From Actinobacteria bacterium UBA5176 (lineage in GTDB: Bacteria > Actinomycetota > UBA4738), in assembly GCA_002413305.1 (NCBI GenBank), contig DHWS01000021.1, positions 83,147-112,560 of the forward strand: 29,414 bases of DNA, in the 5' to 3' direction. Of the stretch, positions 23,849-29,414 are shown one piece after another (position 1 is the first letter of the stretch; each line of letters begins with the position of its first letter). Below the pieces are notes generated by a model. That model did no database searches and had not been told where the DNA came from. It was given only the letters and a program-made list of their open reading frames with translations. A program made the translations under genes and the position numbers.

Positions 23849-23864
23849 TCGAACACCTGTTCGA
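23849..23864. promoter_or_regulatory. SOS box (LexA binding site)
   Basis: TCGAACACCTGTTCGA is a perfect inverted repeat with 7-base arms, identical to the actinobacterial LexA consensus TCGAAC-N4-GTTCGA. It lies five bases upstream of the radical SAM ATG. A -10-like TGCAAT (23869-23864, minus strand) abuts it, so bound LexA would cover the start of transcription. I saw no second perfect site in the window. Confidence 0.88.
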
Positions 23865-23925
23865 TTGCACATCCCTCTCACCCGGCTCCACCCGGCTCCT
23901 TAGTAGGTTCCAGTACGCCGGCCTG

Positions 23926-23931
23926 TATGAT
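23926..23931 (+). promoter_or_regulatory. Possible -10 box for the HicB-like/HTH gene
   Basis: TATGAT, preceded by TG, matches the -10 consensus well and lies 33 bases before the GTG at 23965. The -35 is weak. The SOS box is 62 bases upstream, probably too far to control this promoter. Confidence 0.3.
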
Positions 23932-23964
23932 TCCGTCACTCCGAGCGCAGCGGGATCGATCGAC

Positions 23965-24369
23965 GTGCAGATCAGAGCTTCCTTGAGGCAGGGACCGGAC
24001 GGCGGGTGGGTGGCCGAGACGGAAGGCGACGTCCGGGTCCGGGCCGCCGGGCCGACGCCGGACGCGTGCCTGGCGAGCCTGGGACGGTGCGTGGAGGTCG
24101 GTTTGGATGGCCGAACCGGCCCGGTGACCATCCTGGTCGAGGTGACGCCGGTGCTTGCCGGCGTGGCCGAGGCGGCCGAGATCATGCGGTGGGACAAGCG
24201 TCGCGTCGTGACCTACATCGACCGGGGGGCGTTCCCACAGCCGATCCAGGCCCTCGCCTCCGGCCGCGTGTGGCGCCGGGCGGACGTCGAGCGCTTCGCC
24301 GTTCACTGGCGCTCCCGCCTGGCGGCCCGGGCCCGCCGGGACGCTCCGACGCCGCCGCCCGTCATATGA
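23965..24369 (+). CDS. HicB-like domain fused to a helix-turn-helix domain
   Basis: A 134-residue protein in two parts. Residues ~2-45 (IRASLRQGPDGGWVAETEG, then AGPTPDACLASLGRCVEV) look like the HicB antitoxin fold, with the usual GGWVAE strand and the TPDACLASL helix. Residues ~66-115 (VAEAAEIMRWDKRRVVTYI, RGAFPQPI, GRVWRRADVERF) look like an excisionase/MerR-type DNA-binding domain. The C-terminus is Arg- and Pro-rich. No HicA toxin is adjacent, so it may be a free-standing regulator rather than a toxin-antitoxin part. GTG at 23965 was chosen because the HicB strand begins right after it; no strong ribosome site is seen. Its stop overlaps the phosphatase ATG (ATGA). Domain assignment is by eye. 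Confidence 0.72.
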   Translation: MQIRASLRQGPDGGWVAETEGDVRVRAAGPTPDACLASLGRCVEVGLDGRTGPVTILVEVTPVLAGVAEAAEIMRWDKRRVVTYIDRGAFPQPIQALASGRVWRRADVERFAVHWRSRLAARARRDAPTPPPVI

Positions 24370-25076
24370 GCGTCCGGCTCCTCCTCGTCCGCCACGGCCG
24401 GGTGGACTTCGAGTCCGGCGTCTTCCGGACGACGGCGCGCGGCCGCCAGTGGGATCCGCCCCTGGGCGAACAGGGGCTCGAGCAGGCCCGGAGCCTTGCC
24501 GCCCGCCTCGAGATGATGGACCCTCCCGCCCGCATCGTGGTCTCGCCCTTCCAGCGTTGCCGCCAGACCATCGAACCCTTCGTCCATGCGACTGGCCTCG
24601 TCGCCGACGTGGTCGAAGACGTCGGCGAGGTCTCTATCGGCGCTTGGGAGGGTGTGCGGTTCGAGGACATCATCTCGGGGGACGAAGAGCTCGCCCGGAG
24701 GTTCCGCGAGCAGGAGGCGATGTTCAGCATGTCGCCGGGGGGCGAATCGGGCGAGCAGCTCCGGTCGAGGGTCGTCCCGGCCGTGGAAGCCGCGCTCGAG
24801 GGGATCGAGGACGGCACCGTCGTGATCGTCACCCATGGCGGGGTCATCAACGCGTACCTCGGCCACGTCATGGGCATCGCCCGGGACATGTTCTTCCTTC
24901 CGGACAATGCGTCGATCAACACGGTCCGGGCCGACGGCGGGTGCCGGGAGATGCGGTTCCTGAACGACGTCCGTCACCTCACCGATCCACAGGCGTTCGC
25001 GCCGAACCTACGGGTCGGTATACTTCGCGGGCCACAGGAGACAAGCTCGCGAGTGGCCCCGAACGAATCCGGGTAA
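24366..25076 (+). CDS. Histidine phosphatase superfamily (phosphoglycerate mutase-like) protein
   Basis: A phosphatase of 236 residues that works through a phosphohistidine. His10 in LVRHG is the nucleophile, Arg64 in SPFQRCRQT binds phosphate, Glu88 (GEVSIGAWEG) is the likely proton donor, and His157 in VTHGGV is the second catalytic histidine. The substrate is not evident; the GAWEG segment occurs in many CobC/GpmB-like members. ATG at 24366 overlaps the previous stop (ATGA). The last ~20 residues contain a TATACT sequence that may be a promoter for the SCP2 gene. There is no signal peptide or other domain. Confidence 0.85.
   Translation: MSVRLLLVRHGRVDFESGVFRTTARGRQWDPPLGEQGLEQARSLAARLEMMDPPARIVVSPFQRCRQTIEPFVHATGLVADVVEDVGEVSIGAWEGVRFEDIISGDEELARRFREQEAMFSMSPGGESGEQLRSRVVPAVEAALEGIEDGTVVIVTHGGVINAYLGHVMGIARDMFFLPDNASINTVRADGGCREMRFLNDVRHLTDPQAFAPNLRVGILRGPQETSSRVAPNESG
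25019..25024 (+). promoter_or_regulatory. Possible -10 box for the SCP2 gene
   Basis: TATACT inside the end of the phosphatase gene, with TTCGCG (24996-25001) 17 bases upstream as a weak -35. The mRNA would start near 25031. The gene has a strong Shine-Dalgarno, AAGGAGG (25103-25109), five bases before GTG 25115. Confidence 0.35.
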
Positions 25077-25114
25077 CCACTCGACCGACCGACAGCCGAC
25101 AGAAGGAGGCCGAA

Positions 25115-25501
25115 GTGGGTGTGAAGTTCCTTTCGGACGAGTGGACGCAGGCCGTCCAGGATGCCCTGAACTCGAACGAAACGTTCAAGAGCGCGGCAGG
25201 ATCGCAGACGGCGAAGGTCCAGCAGGTGGTCACCGCGCCTGAGGGCGAGAAGCGCTACTGGTTCAAGCTCGAGGGCGGGCAGGTCTCGCTGGGCACCGGC
25301 GACTCACCGGACCCGGTCGACGCCACGATCACCCAGGACTACGACACCGCGGTCGCCCTGGCCAAGAACGAGCTCACCGGCACGGCGGCCTACATGAGCG
25401 GCAAGATCCGGGTCTCCGGCGACCTCATGAAGCTCATGCAGCTCCAGGGGCCGCTGGGTCAGATGCCGGCCGCCCTGAAGGACCTGGACGTCGAGTACTA
25501 G
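25115..25501 (+). CDS. SCP2 sterol-binding domain protein
   Basis: A single-domain SCP2-like protein of 128 residues, with a hydrophobic tunnel for lipids or acyl-CoA. Markers: WTQAVQDALNSNETF near the N-terminus, YWFKLEGGQVSLGTGDSP in the sheet, and the C-terminal signature AVALAKNELTGTAAYMSGKIRVSGDLMKLMQLQ (residues ~75-107). It has no signal peptide. Start at GTG 25115 rather than 25121, because AAGGAGG is five bases before the former. This is the strongest ribosome site seen in the window, so expression may be high. It ends three bases before the convergent thioesterase stop. The ligand is unknown. Confidence 0.9.
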   Translation: MGVKFLSDEWTQAVQDALNSNETFKSAAGSQTAKVQQVVTAPEGEKRYWFKLEGGQVSLGTGDSPDPVDATITQDYDTAVALAKNELTGTAAYMSGKIRVSGDLMKLMQLQGPLGQMPAALKDLDVEY

Positions 25502-25504
25502 ACC

Positions 25505-25951
25505 TCAGAAGGCTCCGGGGGCGGGCAGCACGATGAACGTGCCGCTCGCCCTCGCCAGGAGCTGCCCGTTCACGTCGAGGACCTCCGACTCCCCGTAGCC
25601 CATCCGCTGTCCGAGGTGGAGGGATCTCCCGCGGCCGATCAGACGGTTGCCTTCGCCCTTCGCCAGGAAGTGCACGTTCAGCTGCGCCGTCCGGTGGGTG
25701 AGGCCTGGGCGGAGTTTCGACCGAAGCGCCAGCCCGATCGAGGTGTCCGCGATCGCGGTGATGATCCCCCCGTGGACGATCCCCTGGGGGTTGAAGTGGT
25801 GCGGCTCCAGCTGCAGCGAAAGCTCGGCCAGTCCGTCGCCGACGGACACCAGCTCGAGGCCGGCCCACTGGTGGAAGGGCGAGTTCCGGACCCGCTCGCG
25901 CAAGGCTTCGAGGTATCGCGGGTCCAGGCCGGGGCCCACTTCCTCGTCCAT
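25505..25951 (-). CDS. PaaI-family hotdog thioesterase
   Basis: A predicted acyl-CoA thioesterase of 148 residues with a hotdog fold. The signature FNPQGIVHGGIITAIADTS (53-71) includes Asn54, His60-Gly-Gly and Asp69, which in PaaI-type enzymes bind and hydrolyse the thioester. The second half (THRTAQLNVHFLAKGEGNRL) is the usual central sheet. The N-terminal ~30 residues (LRERVRNSPFHQWAGLELV) are also typical. The substrate may be an aromatic or short-chain acyl-CoA; no paa genes are near. ATG at 25951 is preceded by TAGACT at 8 bases, with no Shine-Dalgarno, so leaderless expression is likely. Confidence 0.88.
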   Translation of the reverse strand: MDEEVGPGLDPRYLEALRERVRNSPFHQWAGLELVSVGDGLAELSLQLEPHHFNPQGIVHGGIITAIADTSIGLALRSKLRPGLTHRTAQLNVHFLAKGEGNRLIGRGRSLHLGQRMGYGESEVLDVNGQLLARASGTFIVLPAPGAF

Positions 25952-25959
25952 GAGCCGGG

Positions 25960-25965
25960 AGTCTA
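25960..25965 (-). promoter_or_regulatory. -10 box for a likely leaderless thioesterase transcript
   Basis: TAGACT (minus strand) fits TANNNT, eight bases before the ATG at 25951. There is no ribosome binding site between them. Confidence 0.45.
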
Positions 25966-25985
25966 CCCCGAGGCTCGCGCCTCCA

Positions 25986-25991
25986 TATGAT
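25986..25991 (+). promoter_or_regulatory. Possible -10 box for the small hypothetical gene
   Basis: TATGAT matches the -10 consensus in five of six positions. Transcription near 25998 would place the GGGGAGGG ribosome site (26027-26034) in the leader. The -35 is not clear. Confidence 0.3.
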
Positions 25992-26017
25992 GAGCGCCGC
26001 ACCGCTCTGGCGAGCCG

Positions 26018-26260
26018 GTGCCACCTGGGGAGGGATGGAGTACGGAACCGACGGAGATCTTCGAGCTGATCCTCAAAGCGGATGAGCTGCTCAAGTACGC
26101 CACCGAGGACAAGGCGGCCGTCCGGGCCGGGCAGGCCCGCGAGCTCCTCGACGAGGCCAGGCGGGAGGCGGGCGCCATCGGGAACGACCAGCTGGTCGAA
26201 CAGGCCGAACGCCGCCTCGCCGACCTGGCCACGATGCCGGGGGATACGCCGGACGGCTAG
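26018..26260 (+). CDS. Small helical hypothetical protein (start uncertain)
   Basis: A protein of 72-80 residues that I do not recognise by name. It is almost entirely helical and charged: EIFELILKADELLKYATEDK, AVRAGQARELLDEARREA and NDQLVEQAERRLADL, resembling a TPR-like or three-helix bundle; no cysteines, no membrane helix. The start is a puzzle. GTG at 26018 is in frame but has no ribosome site. A strong GGGGAGGG (26027-26034) lies seven bases before in-frame ACG at 26042, which would give MTEPTEIFEL; the ATG at 26035 is out of frame. The outer start is given here. It converges with upp, and a TATGAT box lies upstream. Confidence 0.6.
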   Translation: MPPGEGWSTEPTEIFELILKADELLKYATEDKAAVRAGQARELLDEARREAGAIGNDQLVEQAERRLADLATMPGDTPDG

Positions 26261-26286
26261 CGCATCGGTTCCGTCCCGCGAGCGGG

Positions 26287-26946
26287 CTAATGCCGCGGCG
26301 GCCGGTCCCTCAGTCCGGAGCGCCCCGGTTCGGTCCCGAACAGGCGGTCCCCGAAGTCGCCCAGTCCCGGCAGGATGTAGCCGTGCTCGTTGAGCTCGCG
26401 GTCGAGGGCGACCGTGAAGACCGGGACCTCGGGATGCTCTTCCTCCATCTTCGCCACGCCCTCCGGCGCTGCGACCACGCACGCGAACCGGATCTCTGCC
26501 GGCCGGCCCGCGGCGATGTGCGTGCAGGCGGCAGCCGCCGACCCGCCGGTGGCCAGCATGGGGTCGAGCAGCAGCACGAAGCGCCCTTCGACCGGCGGAA
26601 GCTTCTGGTAGTACGACGTGGGGAGCAGCGTCGTGTCGTCGCGTTCGAGCCCGATATACCCGACCGAGACCTCGGGGAAGAGCTCCGTCACGGCTTCCAG
26701 CATCCCCAGACCCGCCCGCAGGATCGGCACGGCCACCAGGTCCGGCGTGATCGAACGGCCCTCCGCCGGCTCGAGCGGCGTATGCACCACACTCTCCACC
26801 GTGGGCAGCCCACGGACCGCTTCGAGCACCAGCGCGATGGTCAGCCGCTTCGCCAGGGTCCGGAAGACCGGCGGCGGCGTGTCCCGGTCGCGCAGCCGGG
26901 TCAGGAGGTGCTGGGCCAGCGGATGGTCGACCACCGTCAGCGTCAT
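26287..26946 (-). CDS. upp: Uracil phosphoribosyltransferase
   Basis: Converts uracil and PRPP to UMP in pyrimidine salvage. It has 219 residues; the family usually has 208-215. The PRPP loop is LLLDPMLATGGSA (125-137). Other markers are VPILRAGLGMLEAV (73-86), SYYQKLPP, and the uracil-binding C-terminal YILPGLGDFGDRLFGT. The N-terminal VVDHPLAQHLLTRLRD is typical. ATG at 26946 has TAGCAT nine bases upstream. It is divergent from deoC, and the two promoters share a -10 octamer. Pairing of upp with deoC fits recycling of nucleosides: base to UMP, deoxyribose to glycolysis. Confidence 0.95.
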   Translation of the reverse strand: MTLTVVDHPLAQHLLTRLRDRDTPPPVFRTLAKRLTIALVLEAVRGLPTVESVVHTPLEPAEGRSITPDLVAVPILRAGLGMLEAVTELFPEVSVGYIGLERDDTTLLPTSYYQKLPPVEGRFVLLLDPMLATGGSAAAACTHIAAGRPAEIRFACVVAAPEGVAKMEEEHPEVPVFTVALDRELNEHGYILPGLGDFGDRLFGTEPGRSGLRDRPPRH

Positions 26947-26954
26947 GTCGGCCG

Positions 26955-26961
26955 TATGCTA
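26955..26961. promoter_or_regulatory. Overlapping divergent -10 boxes of upp and deoC
   Basis: TATGCTA (26955-26961) reads TATGCT on the plus strand (26955-26960, toward deoC) and TAGCAT on the minus strand (26961-26956, toward upp). Both fit TANNNT. The upp ATG is nine bases away; the deoC GTG at 26966 is five bases away. Confidence 0.42.
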
Positions 26962-26965
26962 GCCG

Positions 26966-27991
26966 GTGCGACATCCCGGCGGAGAGGGCCTTCGTCCCTC
27001 GCCGGCAGGCCGACCGAAGGAGCCCACCGCGGATACGAAGATCGAACGGGCGGGTACCGTGCTCCACCGCGAGCCCCGCTTCTCGCCCGCCGGTGCGGCC
27101 GCGCTGGTCGCCCGAACGACGGGGGTCGACGCGGTCGGCCTGGAGGAGCGTGCCGCCTCGCTCGCCAAGCGTTCGATCAAGAGGGAATCGAAGCTCTGGG
27201 CGCTGGACCTCGCCATCCGATGCATCGACCTGACCACCCTGGAGGGCGCCGACACGCCGGGGAAGATCGTGGCGATCTGCGCCAAGGCCGTCCGGCCGGA
27301 CCCAACCGACCATTCGATCCCTCCGGTCGCTGCCGTCTGCATCTACCCCGCGCTGGTCCCGGTGGCCGCCGGCCAGCTGAAGGGCACCAGCGTTCACGTG
27401 GCTAGCGTGGCCGGCGCGTTCCCGAGCGGCCTCGGCCCGCTGAAGGAGCGCCTGGACGAGATCCATGACGCCGTCGCGATGGGCGCCGATGAGATCGACA
27501 TCGTCCTGAACCGTTCGGCCTTCCTCTCCGGCCGCTACCGGCAGGCGTTCGAGGAGGTGGCCGCGTCGAAGGAAGCCTGCGGGGACGCGCATCTGAAGGT
27601 GATCCTGGAGATCGGGGAACTGGGCTCCTTCGACCAGGTTCGGCGCGCCTCGATGCTGGCCATGGCGGCAGGAGCCGACTTCATCAAGTCCTCCACGGGC
27701 AAGATCGGGACCGGCGCCTCGCTGCCCGGCGCCCTGTGCATGATGGAGGCGGTTCGCGATTTCTTCCACGAGACCGGCCGGCCGGTCGGGGTCAAGGTCG
27801 CCGGTGGGGTCCGTCGTTCGAAGCAGGCCATCCAGTACCTCGTGCTGCTGTACGAAACGCTGGGCGCGGACTGGATGACGCCGGACCGCTTCCGGATCGG
27901 CGCCTCGACGCTCCTGAACGACGTGTTGATGCAGGTCAAGAAGGAGCGGTCGGGCGCCTACCAGGGCCCCGACTACTTCACGATCGACTGA
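26966..27991 (+). CDS. deoC: Deoxyribose-phosphate aldolase
   Basis: Cleaves 2-deoxyribose 5-phosphate to acetaldehyde and glyceraldehyde 3-phosphate. It is up to 341 residues, of the longer actinobacterial form. In this numbering Lys241 (ADFIKSSTGKIG) is the Schiff-base lysine and Lys277 (VGVKVAGGVR) the second catalytic lysine; EIDIVLNRSAF holds the conserved aspartate. GVDAVGLEERAASL and LTTLEGADTPGK are family features. The start is uncertain: GTG 26966 has no ribosome site, and the first ~30 residues (Gly/Pro/Arg-rich) come from a palindromic, non-conserved stretch (26976-27005); GTG 27059 gives a start nearer the conserved part. An AAGGAG at 27017-27022 has no standard start after it. 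The aldehyde dehydrogenase follows after 19 bases and can oxidise the acetaldehyde. Confidence 0.92.
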   Translation: MRHPGGEGLRPSPAGRPKEPTADTKIERAGTVLHREPRFSPAGAAALVARTTGVDAVGLEERAASLAKRSIKRESKLWALDLAIRCIDLTTLEGADTPGKIVAICAKAVRPDPTDHSIPPVAAVCIYPALVPVAAGQLKGTSVHVASVAGAFPSGLGPLKERLDEIHDAVAMGADEIDIVLNRSAFLSGRYRQAFEEVAASKEACGDAHLKVILEIGELGSFDQVRRASMLAMAAGADFIKSSTGKIGTGASLPGALCMMEAVRDFFHETGRPVGVKVAGGVRRSKQAIQYLVLLYETLGADWMTPDRFRIGASTLLNDVLMQVKKERSGAYQGPDYFTID

Positions 27992-28010
27992 CCGTGGCGA
28001 AAGAGGGGGC

Positions 28011-29414
28011 ATGAGCGAGGACCTCGCGCAACGCGAAGCGCGGAAGCCGGCGAAGGCCGCGCCGTGGGCGTACGCGCCCGCGCCCGAGTCGCGCGAGATC
28101 GTCAAGGTACCTGACCATCTGGGTCTGTTCATCGGCGGGGAGTTCGTCGAACCGCTGAGCGGGAGGTGGTTCGACACGATCAGCCCGTCCACCGAAGAGT
28201 ATCTCGCCGAGGTGGCGGAGGCGGGGGCCGAGGACGTCGGCCTGGCCGTCACCGCAGCCCGCACGGCGTGGGAGAAGCGCTGGCGCGACCTCCCGCGCCG
28301 GGAGCGCGCCAAGTACCTGTACCGGATCGCCCGGGGCCTGCAGGAGCGGAGCCGTGAGTTCGCCATCCTGGAGTCGATGGACGGCGGCAAACCGATCAAG
28401 GAGTCCCGGGACGTCGACGTGCCGCTGGCGGCGGCGCACTTCTTCTACTACGCCGGGTGGGCGGACAAGCTCGAGTACGCGTTCCCGCATCGCGTGCCGT
28501 CGCCGCTTGGCGTCGCGGGCCAGATCATCCCGTGGAACTTTCCCTTGTTGATGGCCGCCTGGAAGCTCGCGCCGGCGCTGGCCGCGGGCAACACGGCGGT
28601 GCTGAAGCCGGCCGAGACCACGCCGCTCACGGCGCTGCTGCTCGCCCAGGTGATCCAGGAGGCCGAGCTCCCCCCCGGAGTGGTGAACATCGTGACCGGT
28701 GCGGGAGAGACCGGCGCTGCGCTGGTCAACCACCCCGACGTCGACAAGATCGCGTTCACCGGCAGCACCGAGGTGGGGAAAGTCATCCGCCGTGCGGTGG
28801 CCGGCACGCACAAGCACCTCACGCTGGAGCTGGGCGGGAAAGCCGCGAACATCGTCTTCGAGGACGCCCCGCTCGACCAGGCGGTCGAAGGCATCATCAA
28901 CGGCATCTACTTCAACCAGGGGCACGTCTGCTGCGCCGGCTCGCGCCTGCTCGTGCAGGAATCGGTGTTCGAGCCCGTCCTCGACAAGCTGAAGGCGCGC
29001 TTGCAGACCCTCCGGGTGGGCGACCCGCTCGACAAGAACACCGACGTCGGGGCCATCAACAGCCGGCAGCAGCTCGACAAGATCGAGGAGTTGGTCGAGT
29101 CGGGCGTCGAAGAGGGCGCCGAGATGTACCAGCCCGAATGCACGCTGCCCGAGCGCGGGTTCTGGTTCCGCCCGACGCTGTTCACCGGGGTGAGCCAGTC
29201 GCACCGCATCGCCCGCGAGGAGATCTTCGGGCCGGTGCTTTCGATCCTCACGTTCCGGACGCCGGACGAGGCCCTCGAGAAGGCGAACAACACGCCGTAC
29301 GGCCTGTCGGCCGGGGTGTGGACCGAGAAGGGGTCGCGGATCCTATGGATGGCCCAGGGCCTGCGGGCCGGGGTCATCTGGGCGAACACGTTCAACCGGT
29401 TCGACCCGGCGTCG
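28011..29414 (+). CDS. Aldehyde dehydrogenase family protein (3' end outside window)
   Basis: An NAD(P)-dependent aldehyde dehydrogenase, 468 residues present, with the last ~20-40 missing. Motifs: IIPWNFPL for the cofactor site, KPAETTPLTA, FTGSTEVGK (Rossmann loop), LELGGKAANIV with general-base Glu273, the active-site stretch YFNQGHVCCAGSR with nucleophile Cys307, and EEIFGPVLSI. The residue two before the Cys is His where the common pattern has Gln or Glu. An N-terminal extension (~35 residues, Ala/Pro-rich, KAAPWAYAPAPESREI) precedes the fold. ATG at 28011 has AGAGGGGG just upstream. It directly follows deoC; the inferred job is oxidation of acetaldehyde from deoxyribose breakdown, as deoC-ALDH pairs are known in Streptomyces. 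Confidence 0.92.
   Translation, partial: MSEDLAQREARKPAKAAPWAYAPAPESREIVKVPDHLGLFIGGEFVEPLSGRWFDTISPSTEEYLAEVAEAGAEDVGLAVTAARTAWEKRWRDLPRRERAKYLYRIARGLQERSREFAILESMDGGKPIKESRDVDVPLAAAHFFYYAGWADKLEYAFPHRVPSPLGVAGQIIPWNFPLLMAAWKLAPALAAGNTAVLKPAETTPLTALLLAQVIQEAELPPGVVNIVTGAGETGAALVNHPDVDKIAFTGSTEVGKVIRRAVAGTHKHLTLELGGKAANIVFEDAPLDQAVEGIINGIYFNQGHVCCAGSRLLVQESVFEPVLDKLKARLQTLRVGDPLDKNTDVGAINSRQQLDKIEELVESGVEEGAEMYQPECTLPERGFWFRPTLFTGVSQSHRIAREEIFGPVLSILTFRTPDEALEKANNTPYGLSAGVWTEKGSRILWMAQGLRAGVIWANTFNRFDPAS

Noticed and set aside
25505..28399. A minus-strand open frame of over 900 codons covering the thioesterase, upp and deoC
   Set aside because: It is the thioesterase frame extended upstream without stops because of high GC. 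Upstream of the thioesterase its translation is Arg/Gly/Pro-rich with no domain, and it runs opposite to well-supported deoC and aldehyde dehydrogenase.
27978..29204. A minus-strand open frame of ~400 codons opposite aldehyde dehydrogenase
   Set aside because: The plus strand encodes a complete set of aldehyde dehydrogenase motifs without stops up to the window end.

Overview
This is a high-GC chromosomal segment of a free-living actinobacterium (Actinomycetota). The evidence is the gene content: an F420-type luciferase-like oxidoreductase, a menaquinone-type methyltransferase, a DUF5319 protein, a LigD with the mycobacterial domain order (polymerase, phosphoesterase, ligase), the lhr-nei gene pair, a radical SAM protein of the Rv2578c family, and a perfect mycobacterial-type LexA box. 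GTG starts are frequent, and several genes have a TANNNT box 7-9 bases before the start codon, as in actinobacterial leaderless mRNAs. I saw no phage, IS, integrase, tRNA, rRNA or CRISPR. Genes are packed, and no gap exceeds about 190 bases.

Layout. 1-5325: the C-terminal part of the helicase Lhr, then nei (plus strand), converging with alkA on the minus strand. alkA is the last gene of a minus-strand series tldD, pmbA, menG, alkA (8176 down to 3659). 8320-10308: an F420-dependent oxidoreductase and a short-chain dehydrogenase, closed by an 11-bp hairpin. 10496-11512: an RmuC-like protein behind a palindromic promoter region. 11534-13056: a sensor histidine kinase whose reading frame is broken by a one-base loss. 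13196-14538: a PIG-L deacetylase coupled to a DUF5319 protein. 14598-18159: divergent ligD and ku, the two-protein bacterial NHEJ system. 18178-20996: glnB and glnD, the nitrogen signalling pair. 20993-23843: a DUF72 protein, an alpha/beta hydrolase with a coupled zinc-binding protein, and an SplB-like radical SAM gene with an SOS box at its start. 23965-25501: a HicB-like/HTH fusion, a histidine phosphatase and an SCP2 protein. 25505-26946: a PaaI-type thioesterase, a small hypothetical protein and upp. 26966-29414: deoC and an aldehyde dehydrogenase cut by the window end.

How they work together. Three groups stand out. The first is DNA repair: Lhr, Nei and AlkA (helicase and base excision), LigD and Ku (end joining), RmuC, and an SOS-controlled radical SAM enzyme. 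The second is nitrogen sensing by GlnB/GlnD. The third is nucleoside salvage and deoxyribose breakdown (Upp, DeoC, aldehyde dehydrogenase). No complete new multi-gene defence or biosynthetic system is visible. The best lead is the LexA-box-controlled SplB-like radical SAM gene. Next come two starts that appear to use non-standard codons, the frameshifted kinase, and the set of leaderless promoters.
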